The translations under genes and the position numbers were made by a program. Under the pieces are notes generated by a model. It did no database searches and was not told the origin of the DNA. It saw only the letters and a program-made list of their open reading frames with translations. Below are positions 1-12,000 of a stretch of DNA of 64,000 nucleotides, one piece after another. The stretch covers positions 1 through 64,000 of the forward strand of contig NW_027437457.1 in NCBI RefSeq assembly GCF_964204645.1, written 5' to 3'. The stretch comes from Tubulanus polymorphus. Its lineage: Eukaryota > Nemertea > Palaeonemertea > Tubulaniformes > Tubulanidae. Within the stretch, counting starts at the first letter, position 1, and each line of letters begins with the position of its first letter.

Positions 1-829
1 TAGAATAGAGGAAATAAATTCGTTGAATTGAATTGATAAATGAATCCCAGTCTCGTGAAATTAAAATCAGGATAGCGGTGCCGGTGCCTCCCCAAGGTCC
101 GTTCTCAAACTCATGACTCTAAAGAAATCATTTAAATTCATTGATTGTTTCATTAACGCGTGAAAATAGTTTCTTTTACCTCAAAAGAGAAGCGAGCTCT
201 TTTAACGAGAGCGCCATCTTGAAATTGAGGTACAATAAATTTTTATTGTATTGAATTGGTACGAAACCTGGACGGAGCACTCCGGATGTCGTACCTCCGT
301 TTGTGAAGCTATCGTTTTGTGGCGCCCTCTTGTAGAGACACCATCTTGAATCAATTCAACAAAAACTTTATTTTACAAAATGATGGAAAAATAAAGAAAA
401 CGTTTTTTTTCATAGCCAACCATTGATTGAGATCAAAAACAAATATTAGAACCGAATATAAAAAATCAAATAACTAATCACTAATTTGACGACTGGCGCC
501 GTCTATTGTTAGTTGTAAATGGTAAGTTGAAAGTCGTTTGTCTAATGACGGCTGATTCAATAATGCATCCACGATTAACAATAGCAGAGAACACTAATTA
601 GTGATAATTACAGATTAGAAAAGTGACTGTCAGCGTTAACTCTGAGGTTAAAGAGGCAATCATTATTTTATAAAGTAAGCGATTTATTAATTTTTTCGCA
701 TCGAAAATCACTTCACAAGAAACTTTGATAAAAACAGAAAAACTGGATTCAGAAGAAATCTCTAATTCCCTTCAAAAATGTAATTTTTGTTATGTGGTTC
801 GTCAGTTTCAGTTGAAGTCACTGCTAACA
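1..829. other. Intergenic region upstream of TADA3
   Basis: I see no convincing coding exon here. The stretch is AT-rich and holds several short motifs that recur in the window: CGCCATCTT near 210, GGCGCCCTCTTG near 320 and GGCGCCGTCTATTG near 495, all resembling CTCF-type sites. ATTGAATTGAATTG-like strings occur near 25-40 and recur near 8690-8710, possibly as the tail of a short interspersed repeat. The TADA3 promoter should lie in the last few hundred bases, but no TATA box or other core element is clear. Confidence 0.5.
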
Positions 830-3655
830 ATGAAGGGTAAAGGCAAATCAGTGAAAGAAGAAAAGGAGTATTGTCCGTTACAGTTCCCATCGCTGGAGTC
901 AGTCGATATAGAAACTGAGTGTCCAAGATTATCACAAAGTATGAGTCAATTACTCCATCCATTCCCATCACTACTCGCTGTCTGTAGCAGGTTCAAAACT
1001 CCAAGGTTCTATAGTTTAATACTTAGATTTTGATCAGCCTAAGACCGTGCTGTGGAACTGGGTTGATCACATTTAGAATGAGAAAAAATTGTTTAATTTT
1101 GCTGAAAAATGCTCTTCACTGTCGGTACACTGCGAGGTCAGGTCTTGGAGTGGATGTAAACCCTTCTGGCTCCATCTTTTTTTGCCTGGAGTCTCAACAT
1201 AGTGGTTTCTCTAGGGATCATTCATTTATTACGTACGCATAAAATCTGAATTTTTCAAACCCCCTCCCACTGTACACAAAATCGGCCATTTTTACATATA
1301 CCTTAAACATTTACACAATTGCACTGACCCCCTTCCCCTAATGCGTACGTAATAAATGAATGACCCCCTAACACTATTCCATGTGATAGTTTGATCTGAG
1401 TTGTTTAATCTATGAATGAGTTCAAAGATGTTTGTATTTATGGTTTGTTGTATTTGATCAGTTTTACAGCGCGGTGAAATAGATTCAGTAAACTATGAAG
1501 AACTGGATTCATTACAAACAGATCTGGAAACTCTTCTGGCCTCGTTAGCAAAACGCATCAGAGGACTGGAAACTGAAGTGGAAGTTTTAACTAACTGGTC
1601 CGATGTAAAAAAAGAAAAGCGACCCATCGGAAAAGTGGTGCGTATTACTCCTCACATATTACATGTATTACTCCTCACATATTACATGTATTACTCCTCA
1701 CATATTACATGTATTACTCCTCACATATTACATGTATTACTCCTACAGTGTCAGTGTGTATTACTTGTTTATTTTGAAAGGACTGTACACCACCTGCCAC
1801 CCCTAAACGTGGTAAAAGTGTCGAAGGAAAAACTGGGAAAAAGATGAGAGAAGGATTCAAAGGGACGACCCCAACATCAACTTCAAGGGGCAAAGGAAAA
1901 AATGCTAGCGTAAGTTTCAAGTGCATCTGTGCAGTCTGCTGCTGCTGCTGCTGTAGCAGTAGCTGCTGCTGCTGCTGCTGCTGTATCTAGCTGCTGCTGT
2001 AGCAGTAGCTGCTGCTGCAGTCTGTATCAGTAGCTGCTGCTGCTGCAGCTGTAGTTGTATCAGTGATTGAAGTGATTTGTTTTTGTGTTTAGATACAATC
2101 AGTTAAACTGATGGAGGTTGATCCTATCCCTCAAATACAGCCACCGACCGGCCAAACAGAACAACCTCTTATAGACCCGGTTCAAATAGCTAAAAATGAA
2201 ATCCCTAATCGGTACGTATCGCTACAGTCTCATCGTTATATTCTAATCATCGCCGTAGTAACGATATAACCGTTTGTATTGTTGTTGTTAGATTCTGGCA
2301 GATGGTCGATCCGTATTGTCAGGATATCACTAACGACGACATCAAATTCCTCGAGGAAATCATTAAAAACCACGACGATAACAGCAGCGAATATTATAAA
2401 ATACCGTTACTAGGCAAACATTACGCTCAGAAATGGGCGCAGGAGGATTTATTAGAGGAGCAGAGCGAAGGAGCACGGATCTCGAGGAGCGGCGGCAATA
2501 AACCAACCAGTAATTCATTTATAAAACGCATCGAAACAGGGTCAGTTTAATATATCCGTATAGATGGCGACACTGGGTCAGATTCATTAGTTTAAATATA
2601 TCCACACAGATGGCACCACCATTATGGTTTATTAGTTTAAATACCACCATGTAGATGGCGACACCGGGTAGGATTCATTGAAATGGATAACCCCCGGGGG
2701 TTATTTTGACCTCTCCTCCACCCCCCGTTTGTTGTATGGTATTGATGATTTTGTATTACAGTGAATCAATAGAAGAATCCTCTCCGTTTGGACCGTTAAC
2801 TCAGAGACTCGTATCGGCGTTAATCGAGGAGAATATAATGACTCCCGTCGATGATAACTCAATGACTGCAGACGGTACGAGTGGTGGCGCCACCTGTGGA
2901 GTCGGTCACGATCCGACCGAGTTTAACGCTAGTATGTCTCCGCGTACGCTCGCTAGGCAACTTAATCTCGGCAACACTTACAACTTAGAACGACGAATAA
3001 AACGTGAATTAGAGGAAGCAGGTACGTTTAAACACCTATAGATGGCGCTAGTGTTTCGTGCTATAATGCTGGCGCGCGCTAGCGGTGTTTCATGTCAATG
3101 CTTATAGATGGCGCTGGTAGTAATGATTGATTGATTTCAGGAGTTCTCGATTGCGATGAATCGAAATCGACTGATGATCAGTGTAACCCTGACGACGAGG
3201 TATTGTTGGAATTAAAACGTAAAATGACGGAGTTGAAATCGATAGGTCAACACAACGTACTGATGACTCAGAGAATGATTCAATTAGCAAAAATACAAAT
3301 CAGTCGTCAAGATCTGAAGAAAAAACTGTCGATCGCTGATGCTGAGGTAATCAGTTTCCTTCAATCCCACTAGGTGGCGTGATTTACAGTTAGGTCATAC
3401 GTTAGTTACTGATAGTTTAATGCTGTCAGAATGCGCAGTGGGCTTTGCTCAATTCGGAACCCGACAGTTGTCACTCTGAACACTAATAAAATGATGGTTT
3501 TGATTTATATTTGTTTTCTGCAGGTTTTAGAAAGTTACAGAAAAATCCAGATCGCGAAACAGAAAAAGAAAACTCCGACAAAAAAAGAGAAAGATTCGAT
3601 AATGAGAGCTTTAAAAGAGAGAACTTCAATTATAAAACAATTAGATTCAATGTGA
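830..3655 (+). CDS. TADA3: Transcriptional adapter 3 (ADA3), SAGA/ATAC histone acetyltransferase subunit
   Basis: Spliced model with eight coding exons: 830-979, 1470-1637, 1781-1909, 2093-2211, 2292-2540, 2762-3021, 3141-3346 and 3524-3655. All junctions are GT-AG and the phases close into 470 codons; vertebrate ADA3 has about 432. Family landmarks run in order: CPLQFPSLESVD near the N terminus, YEELDSLQTDLETLL, the central HYKIPLLGKHY-like block (here EYYKIPLLGKHYAQKWAQED), PFGPLTQRLVSALIEENI, and the C-terminal KKKTPTKKEKDSIMRALKER. ADA3 links ADA2 and GCN5 in the acetyltransferase module and works in the nucleus. The start is the first ATG in the frame and gives the short basic lead MKGKGK before the conserved CPLQF. 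A poly(A) signal AATAAA lies at 3678-3683. Introns carry small repeats, a MITE and several AGATGGCG motifs. Confidence 0.95.
1213..1370. mobile_element. MITE-like inverted-repeat element in TADA3 intron 1
   Basis: The left end reads TCATTCATTTATTACGTACG and the right end is its near-perfect reverse complement (CGTACGTAATAAATGAATGA), followed by CCCCCTA. About 105 bases lie between the arms, with no coding capacity. The size and arm structure are those of a non-autonomous DNA transposon. The superfamily is not assigned. Confidence 0.75.
1641..1745 (+). repeat. 23-bp tandem repeat next to the TADA3 exon 2 donor
   Basis: About four and a half copies of ATTACTCCTCACATATTACATGT begin four bases inside intron 2 (donor at 1638). 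They supply most of that intron. Confidence 0.85.
1937..2060 (+). repeat. CTG/CAG trinucleotide microsatellite in TADA3 intron 3
   Basis: Interrupted runs of GCTGCTGCTG with TAGCAGTAGCTG interruptions lie between the exon 3 donor (1910) and the exon 4 acceptor. A second CTG tract lies at 25175-25245 in the CRAL-TRIO gene. Confidence 0.85.
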
Positions 3656-3721
3656 ACTTCTTTATTTGTGAATTGTAAATAAAACTGAATGTTGTTGTAC
3701 GCACTACGATTAGATTCTCTT

Positions 3722-3890
3722 TTCTGGAGCAATCCGCTTGTATCTGCTGCTGGAGCAATCCGACGCTTAAATCTGCTGCTGGAGCAATCCGCCACTTAAA
3801 TCTGCTGCTGGAGCAATCTGTTTAAATCTGCTGCTGGAGCAATCTGTTTAAATCTGCTGCCGCTTGTATCTGCTGCTGGAGCAATCCCCT
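3722..3890 (+). repeat. Short tandem repeat (GCTGCTGGAGCAATC units)
   Basis: Five or six imperfect units of AATCTGCTGCTGGAGCAATC, some extended by CGCTTGTATC or CGCCACTTA, lie just downstream of the TADA3 poly(A) signal. Confidence 0.75.
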
Positions 3891-4359
3891 GTACATCCAT
3901 CAATACTAGTTTCAAATCGAGAAAACCCGTTCTGTTTTTGAAGACATTTTACTCTACATTTCCGATAGATGGCGCATGTGAAATAAGGCGCCTACAAACT
4001 CTATGGCTATTTGCAATTCCGAAAATTTGGTAGTTGAGCAAAATTCTAATAGATGGCGAACTGATCGTAAAATAGATCCACTGTCGCGCTGCATGTAATC
4101 TCGATAAACTTTCAGCGATATGAAAAATCTGCGATATAAATACCGGTAGACTCGTTATGTAACACTGGGATTCTGACATAGAGAACCAGATCGTGTAAAA
4201 TTGAACATAAAAGAATTCGATTAGTTAGGAATTAAGTGTTTTTTCTCTGAACAGCTAAAAGTCTGGATGAACTCCCGCTTCTAGAACCTAAACGGATCCC
4301 TAGACGCTTGGGGAAGAGGGCCGTTTTATTAAGATTCTTTGTGTCTAATTAAAGTGGGT

Positions 4360-4565
4360 CGTGGGTTAGTTAATAGTCATTACACCTAGCTGTGTGACTG
4401 ATGACAAGTCACCCACACTGACCAGACAAACTTACAAACCCAGTCACTAACTACTGGTCTATGGTTTAGTGGTTAGCATGCTCGACTTGCAAACTGTAGA
4501 CCGCAGGTTCGAGTCTTCTGCTAGGGTTAGGGTTACAGCCGAACTAGGGTTAGGGTTAGCATGAT
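4360..4565 (+). mobile_element. tRNA-derived SINE-like element with TTAGGG-type tail, copy 1
   Basis: The core contains a Pol III A-box-like TAGTGGTTAGCATG and, about 30 bases on, a B-box-like GGTTCGAGTC (4506-4515). Two blocks of CTAGGGTTAGGGTTA follow. A second copy with the same 5' part (GTCACCACACTAATCAGACA-like segment, then CTGGTCTATGG and TAGTGGTTAGC) lies at about 17030-17300, which supports a dispersed family rather than a functional tRNA. No complete cloverleaf is visible. Confidence 0.65.
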
Positions 4566-5361
4566 AAATGATGAATTTTGACCAACATGGTTGTGGTCTG
4601 AATTGTTTTTTTAATTGAATTTTATGCACGTGACCCATTGAACTAAATATCACTGGAAAGCTCACTTAATTAAGCACTAGCTCGTGTTAAAATGTTTCAA
4701 CACTGTGAAGGAACAAACCGTGCTGCATCTTTTGAATTGGATTCCATTTTTCTGCTGTCAAAAATATAAAAAAAGATAAAACGAATACATTTTTTCTTAT
4801 TGCTATCATTTATTGTCTATAATAAAGTGTAAAATCAGTTCAAAAATGTTCTGTATCAAAGTATGACATAAAATACCCAGCTAGCACATATCAATAAACT
4901 AGTGTTAAAATAGATGGAAAACCAACAGCTCCTTGGAGCCCCTAAAATACTGAAAGTCCAGGTAAAAAGATACCCTTTCAAAAAACCTTCTTACAACATC
5001 GATTATTACAATTAAATAAAAAACAAATCAGTGAAATGCATTCATTATCCGACTATGTCTAATAATATCATAATTCATATACAATCAATCTTCATATTTC
5101 AGATTATTTCAAATTAATCTCTATCATTATTCATCAAAATACGATTGGTCAAAACGAAGTAGTGAGATCCACAATAGTTGACTGAGTGAATGAAAAATTA
5201 TTTGAGATCAAAAGTAAACAACAAGCTCTAGATTAGACTAGTTAACGTAACACAACAAGAGTCCTATTGGACTGGTTACCTGCTCATACTTCCCATAGTA
5301 AATGTTTGCACAAATAAAGACTATAATTAAATGTAGGTGTTTTAGTCGAGAGATAAAGAGA

Positions 5362-8300
5362 TTAATTTGATTTCTTGTTGTTTTTCATCAGTTCAGTGCC
5401 GTTCGTTGTTGCCGTAGTAACGCCATTCTTTACTGTTCCGTTTGTTGCATTTTGATTTTTCTGCAAGTATAAATAAAGAGCTATTTTTATCTCTCTAAAC
5501 AGAGTTAAAGTTTGTTGCCCTGCAAATCTTGGGAGTTCTTTAAAGGAATCTATTGTGTTGTTGCCCCAAAGTTAAAGACTCTCCTAAACTATGTTTGAAA
5601 TGAAACTACAGGTGGAACCTCATTACAACGAACTCAGATACAACGAATCATTAGATTTAACAAAGAATTTGGTCCCGATTACGGTAACACAATTTGAGTA
5701 ATTTCATATTGCATTTAACAGATTTTCTGGTCTGGTGAAGTTCGCTGTAACGAGGTTCCACCGTAACGAGGTTCCACCGTAACGAGGTTCCACTGTAACT
5801 CTTAATGTTAGCTATTAGTCGAAAAAATAGTGCATGTATTAATGTGCAGAGATACAGTGGCGGTAAGGTAATTGTGCACTATTTTAACTCAGTTAAAATG
5901 TTTTATAGAATCAAAATGGCTAATCCTATATCTAGGGATAGGGTAATTATCAGGAATGTGGTCATTGCACTAGGGGTGGGCTTATCTCTCTAGGGGTGGA
6001 GTCATCTGTCAGTCCGCACTAGGGGCGGGCTTATCTCTCTAGGGGTGGAGTCATCTGTCAGTCCGCACTAGGGGCGGGCTTATCTCTCTAGGGGTGGAGT
6101 CATCTGTCAGTCCGCACTAGGGGCGGGCTTATCTCGCTAGGGGTGGAGTCATCTGTCAGTTGAGAAAACTCATAAAATACGTAAAACTAAATCCACAGAC
6201 ATGCAACTGATAGGGGCATTAATAGGGGGCGCTGCTGTGGTGCATACCTTCTGTTGTTTCGGATGTTTATAAGCTCGAATGTAAAAGTTGATGAATAAAC
6301 AGAAAATGGAGAATCCGTAAAGAATTAACGCCCACTGCATCCACAGTGGAAACTCACATCGGTTGATTAGTGAGATACAGGAGTGCGACATACCAGCTAT
6401 AAACTGGGTCTAGTTAGAAAAATATAAAAAACAAAAAAACACAATTAACAACAACACGAACGAGAGGATGAAGGGTACCTGAACGTGATAGGCTTGTTTA
6501 TAGAAGTTACAGAACAACGCGATTATTGTAACACCGTACAATAGAGCTATCCACTGCATCCACCGTGGATAATCACAATCTATATATAAACTATAACTCG
6601 CGTAAAACATCCCCATCATAAACTGCAGCTACAATTAAATATATCTGATTAACATCGGAAATATTGATTCAGAGACGTTTTAATAAACGAGAAATATCAG
6701 CTTACGAGTTGTAGAATAGTGAGATATTTCTTCCACCAGAGATATTTTTGATATTGCGGACCGAGCGCCGATACTCCATAGTATGTATACATTATCACGT
6801 GTATAAATGAGTTGATCATCGCTCCAAAAAACGCTGTAAAATATACATCAAAAACATGTTTACTCTTACAGGAGTGTAGTTCTAGTGGGGGCAGGGGGGA
6901 ACCATCACCTTTAACTGGAGCCAACCCTCAACCCGGAGACATTCCTTTTAATAGCGGAGTATTCCTCAGACTGGAGGCACTCACTCGCTTAACCCAGATG
7001 CATCCTTTAATCCGGAACCACCCTTTGCCTGAGAAATTCCACCTCAACCCGGAGCCATCCGCTGTCTGTGTGACATGGAATATTGAACACACTTACACTG
7101 TCCTCCAGGAACCCATTTCACTTACACTGTCCTCCAGGAACCCATTTCACTCCGATCCACCAAATAGGAAACATCGTTGCATGATGATAAACATGTAGAA
7201 ATGATACTTGGTTAAATTTCTTCCTCAATATAAAAAATATTGTATCCAAAAACTCGATGAGTTTTGAGAAGTAATACCACCATAACGCCTTAGCCATCTA
7301 CAATATATAAATCACTCATTTATACAGAGATAATTCAGAGAGGTAGGATTTAGAGAGGTAGGATTCAGAGAGGTAGGATTCAGAGAGGTAGGATTCAGAG
7401 AGGTAGGATTTATAGAGGTAGGATTTAGAGAGGTAGGATTTAGAGAGGTAGGATTCAGAGAGGTAGGATTCAGAGAGGTAGGATTCAGAGAGGTAGGATT
7501 TAGAGAGGTGGGATTCAGAGAGGTAGGATTCAGAGAGGTAGGATTCAGAGAGGTAGGATTTATAGAGGTAGGATTTAGAGAGGTAGGATTCAGAGAGGTA
7601 GGATTCAGAGAGGTAGGATTCAGAGAGGTAGGATTTAGAGAGGTGGGATTCAGAGATGTGGGATTTAGAGAGGTGGGATTCAGAGAGGTAGGATTCAGAG
7701 AGGTAGGAGTCAGAGAGGTAGGATTTAGAGAGGTAGGAGTCAAAGAGGTAGGATTTAGAGAGGTAGGAGTCAGAGAGGTAGGAGTCAGTTAGGATTATAT
7801 CGTAGATCTCGCACAGTGAGATTGTACTTACATTAACAGATAAAGGATTGTCAGAGTAATCCACTGGTTGACACGTATAACTGTAATTCAGTTTCCAGGA
7901 AGTCGTTAAAACCTAGAAATTCATCGAGAAAAATCAATACATTGCGATCACTACTCTAGTAGTTCACCGGTCATCCACAAGAGGGAGCCAAACATACCTG
8001 GTAGAATATATGTAGATTAAGGACGACCAACGCGAGATTGTAGATGAATAACGTGATCCGTAGTTCAAACGGTTTCCGGTGTTTCATGAAGTTCATTCCT
8101 AGTCGAACTGTTACCAGGTAACCAATTGTTAACAGTATTGTTGGTAAATAACTGTCCATTAGAAACCAATCAGCAACTCGATTATCTATAAAATAACAAG
8201 AGGACCAACAGGTCCACACGGTTGATGACAGAGTTTAAAATTGACTAGTAGTGAGAGGTGGATGCCAGGCCCCTCTCTTCCCCACCCCCTCCCTTCCTCA

Positions 8301-8439
8301 CCCCCCTCCCCGCTGAGGAGGTAGGGCAGGGGGCGGAGGACGCATCGCCTGCTAGTACTCTCTATTTACCTGCTCGAGTCAAAGCCCAATCGTAAAACTC
8401 AATCAACTCATGGAGTTTATCTCTGACGATTTCAATCAT
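5362..8439 (-). CDS. Very long chain fatty acid elongase, ELOVL4/2/5-like, with alternative exons
   Basis: Minus-strand exons from the start: 8370-8439, 7998-8185, 7832-7912, 7126-7297, 6706-6833, then either 6479-6628 (A) or 6248-6409 (B), then 5362-5460. Using A gives 295 aa and using B gives 299 aa. Family signatures are [27 protein letters not shown] (about 125-132), the catalytic histidine box HVYHH (about 148-152), [13 protein letters not shown] and LWWKKYLT. The C terminus NNKKSN carries a KKxx-type ER retrieval signal. The enzyme does the condensing step of fatty-acid elongation with malonyl-CoA in the ER membrane. WWIGVKW and HVYHHATMF favour the ELOVL2/4/5 clade over ELOVL1/7; the exact paralogue is unsure. 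Exons A and B both begin at phase 0, end at GT donors and encode the same last transmembrane segment, so they look mutually exclusive. Confidence 0.93.
5609..5795. mobile_element. TA-flanked MITE (Tc1/mariner-pogo-like ends) in the last ELOVL intron
   Basis: The left end CAGGTGGAACCTCATTACAA and the right end (reverse complement of GGTGGAACCTCGTTACAGCG) are near-identical inverted repeats. TA dinucleotides lie at both outer borders. The right terminus is itself tandemly repeated three times as CGTAACGAGGTTCCAC. There is no open frame inside. Confidence 0.65.
5975..6160 (+). repeat. Roughly 55-bp tandem repeat in the last ELOVL intron
   Basis: Four near-identical units contain CTAGGGGCGGGCTTATCTC and GGGGTGGAGTCATCTGTCAG. 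They lie between the last exon and alternative exon B. Confidence 0.85.
7087..7148 (-). repeat. Duplicated 5' splice site (29 bp x 2) at ELOVL exon 4
   Basis: The 29-bp unit at 7091-7119 is repeated exactly at 7120-7148. On the minus strand each unit contains GGAGGACAGT|GTAAGTG, the exon 4 end and donor. The upstream donor gives the conserved GGQSFFGA junction; use of the downstream copy would meet an in-frame TGA first. Confidence 0.85.
7334..7795 (-). repeat. 15-bp minisatellite in ELOVL intron 3
   Basis: About 30 copies of GAGGTAGGATTCAGA (C/T variable) lie between exons 7832-7912 and 7126-7297. They create artificial open frames on both strands. Confidence 0.9.
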
Positions 8440-9022
8440 TTTCTAATTTTGGGTGGACCTGCAATCAATAAAACATGTGATTGAATTGAACCAGATATTT
8501 CGTGGTTTTCTGATCGTGCACGAGTTTGAATTAAAACATCGTTAATGAAAACAAAAAAAGATACTGATTTAGAACTTGATATCTGTAAAGATTACGTCAT
8601 ATTTACCGCGATACTGGATGATTTAAGGCTCCTGGGGCGCAGTGTCCTGGAGGGTCAAGGATCAACTCACTAACTTCCGGGTTCAATAAAGATTCGATTG
8701 AATTGAATTGGTTTTCTATTGCTGTGTTCTATTTCGTGTTTTTTGTTGATTTTCGACGGATTTAAAACATGAAATACGTGAAACTTTGGACGCAGAAATT
8801 TGAGAGATTTCACTGAAGTGAGTTTTCAATCTTAAAACTGATGTTTAGAGGTTTAGGGCGGGGTATGACAGATAAGTCAAGTCAATTCACTTTGTTGATG
8901 TCATTTCTGTTTTTCAGATTGGCAGTTAGACAGTCGGACAGACTGTGACAGCTACAGACAGTCAGACAGACTGTGACAGCTACAGACAGACAGACAGACT
9001 GTGACAGCTACAAACAGTAAAA
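8440..9022. other. Divergent intergenic region between ELOVL and VPS18
   Basis: The two start codons point away from each other across 583 bases. The segment near 8630-8710 ends in AATAAAGATTCGATTGAATT, resembling a SINE tail. A short CAGACAGACTGTGACAGCTA tandem repeat lies at 8935-9015, just before the VPS18 start. No core promoter motif is clear. Confidence 0.5.
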
Positions 9023-12000
9023 ATGGCGTCAATGATAGATCAATATGAACAGCAGATGAAGAGAACTCGATCTAATGCTACAACACAAGGCGATATATCG
9101 GTGAGTATTGGGGTGCTGGGGCACTGGGCGGAGAGCCCGGGGATAGTATGAGTATTGCGACCCGGGGGCGGAGAGCCCGGGGGTACCTGGACACGGAGCA
9201 GCTGGGTGTTTTCTAGACCAGTGTCAGTATCGAGGCGTGGGGGCGGAGAGCCCGGGGGTAGCTGGACACGGAGCAGCTGGGTGTTTTCTAGACCAGTGTC
9301 AGTATCGGGGCGTGGGGGCGGAGAGCCCGGGGGTAGCTGGACACGGAGCAGCTGGGTGTTTCCTAGACCAGTGTGAGTATTGGGGCGCGGGGGCGGGTAT
9401 CCTACGACTAGGGTCAGGTTGTTCCGAAGTGTTCTACTGTGTCGGTCTCATAGCGGAGTGTTGTATATTTTCAGTCAGTGAACAGTAATCCATTCCTCAA
9501 TGATTCCTCCGATGACGAATTACCGATATTCAATAAAAATCGCATCAATTTCAGGTAACCGTAGAAACCATCGATTGTTAGTAATAGTATTCGGTAGTCG
9601 TGGTGATGATTGTTGGTGTTTATATATTTTAGACCGCCCGATCCGATCACTCATCTCGTGGCTAGTAATAATTTCCTCGTTATCGCTATGAGAACAAACG
9701 TATTGTTACGAATTGATTTGGATCACCCTGACAACCCGGATGGTAAGAGCCAGGAACTCGCACCAGCGATTATCTTATTGTCTCGATGTTTATTACGTAT
9801 TTTATTTATTTTAAACAGAAGTTGAAATTGTGAAAAATAATGAAGATAGTATTCATAAAATATTCCTCGATCCGACCGGACGTCATTTGATAATTAGTAT
9901 GACTTCTACCGACGCTTTCTACGTGAATCGAGCTTCGAAGAAACCGAAACATCTCTCGAAAATGAAGGTACCGTAAATAATGGCTTCATATTCAACTGTG
10001 GGTGATTTATTTACAGTAAATATTCATATATTTAAGGGGCATCTAATAGAATCAATCGGCTGGAATCGACAAAATACAAACGATAATTCAACTAGTGAAA
10101 TAATTATCGGAACAAATCAAGGTCAGTTCTAGATATTTCAGATCCTTTTTGATATTTGAGATACAGTGGTTGATATTTGAGATACCATGTTTGCTATATT
10201 TGAGATACAGTGGTTTTGATATTTGAGATACCATGTTTACTAAATTAAAGGGTTGATATTTGAGACTGAGATTCAATCTGGAGAGGATAGTCGATTCTTT
10301 CAAGGCAGTTTAGAACAATACTGGAGACAGGTACAGTATACATACCGGTACTCCCCTCCTCTCCCCTCCTCTCCTCTCCTCTCCCCTCCTCTTACTCTAT
10401 CATCTCTTTCTTTCCCCTCTCCCTCTCTGCTCTCCTATTCTTTCCCTCTCTCTCCTCCTCTCCCCTCCCTTCTCTCTCCCCTCTCCTCTCCCTTCTCTCC
10501 CTCTCTCCTCCCTCTCCCCTCTCTCTGCTCCCTTCTCTCTCTCCCCTCCCTTCTCTCGCCTCTCTCCTCTCTCTCCCCTCCCTTCTCTCTTCCCTCCTTT
10601 CTCTCTCCTCTCTCCTCCCTTCTCTCTCCCCTCTCCTCTCCCTCTCTCCTCCCTTCTCTCTCCCCTCTCCTCTCCCTCTCTCCTCCTTTCTCTCTCGCCT
10701 CTCTCCTCTCTCTCCCCTCCCTTCTCTCTCCCCTCTCCTCTCCCTCTCTCCTCCCTTCTCTCTCCCCTCTCCTCTCCCTCTCTCCTCCCTTCTCTCTCCC
10801 CTCTCCTCTCTCCTCTCTCCTCCCTTCTCTCTCCCCTCTCCTCTCCCTCTCTCCTCCCTTCTCTCTCCCCTCTCCTCTCCCTTCTCTCCCTCTCTCCTCC
10901 CTCTCCCCTCTCTCTGCTCCCTTCTCTCTCTCCCCTCCCTTCTCTCGCCTCTCTCCTCTCTCTCCCCTCCCTTCTCTCTCCCCTCTCCTCTCCCTCTCTC
11001 CTCCCTTCTCTCTCCCCTCTCCTCTCTCCTCTCTCCTCCCTTCTCTCTCCCCTCTCCTCTCCCTCTCTCCTCCCTTCTCTCTCCCCTCTCCTCTCCCTCT
11101 CTCCTCCCTTCTCTCTCCCCTCTCCTCTCTCCTCTCTCCTCCCTTCTCTCTCCCCTCTCCTCTCCCTCTCTCCTCCCTTCTCTCTCCCCTCTCCTCTCCC
11201 TCTCTCCTCCCTTCTCTCTCCCCTCTCCTCTCCCTCTCTCCTCCCTTCTCTCTCCCCTCTCCTCTCTCCTCTCTCCTCCCTTCTCTCTCCCCTCTCCTCT
11301 CCCTCTCTCCTCCCTTCTCTCTCCCCTCTCCTCTCCCTCTCTCCTCCCTTCTCTCTCCCCTCTCTCTGCTCTACTCTTTTTATAGCTGTTTGATACTGTT
11401 TCAGTTGTTTAATCTGTGTAAAGATAAACCCGATGACCCTGTCCCAGTAACTGGACTAGAATTCGATAGAATGGACTGGAAGGCGAGTAATGAATACAAA
11501 TATTTCATAATGGCTACAACTCCTGGGTACGTCAGTTTACACATCTATGTAAAACAAGTTAAGTGTAATCTACTGTAATCGTTACTATAGTTACATAGTT
11601 TATTTGCAGACGTATGTATCAGTTTATTGGCACGATTCCAAATTCTATTGAAGCGCCGATATTTCAGCGTATATTCGCACAGTATGAAGATTTACCGGGT
11701 AAAACTAATCACTTTATTCTATATATTGAAGCCCCAGAGACCGGTGTGTTATTATAGATATCTATATTATAGGTCGGTTTGTAGAATTACCGGGTGGTAA
11801 TTGCGCGAGTCAACTACAATTATTCCATCCAAAATTCAGAGCTGCCCCGAAATCATTTGCTTGGATTACCGGTCCCGGGATTTACTACGGTTCTATAGAT
11901 TTAACAGGTGGCGCCGGTGAGGAAACGGTTACCGCTGAAACTAAACTTATTCCGTATCCTTTTATTCAACGATACATAATGCACCATTAACATGTTTTTC

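Larger units (their letters stand above)
3656..5361. other. Intergenic region between TADA3 and ELOVL
   Basis: No coding exon is recognised. The region holds the TADA3 poly(A) signal, a GCTGGAGCAATC tandem repeat at about 3722-3890, two AGATGGCG motifs (near 3966 and 4051), a tRNA-like SINE at about 4360-4565, and then about 800 bases of AT-rich sequence that probably includes the ELOVL 3' UTR. Confidence 0.6.

Noticed and set aside
4450-4520. Possible tRNA gene
   Set aside because: A and B boxes are present, but no full cloverleaf or acceptor stem pairs; a second diverged copy indicates a SINE.
10253-11578. 441-codon Ser/Pro/Leu open frame on the plus strand
   Set aside because: Only its first 26 codons (VPS18 exon 6) and its last part (exon 7) are coding; the middle is the CT array of intron 6.
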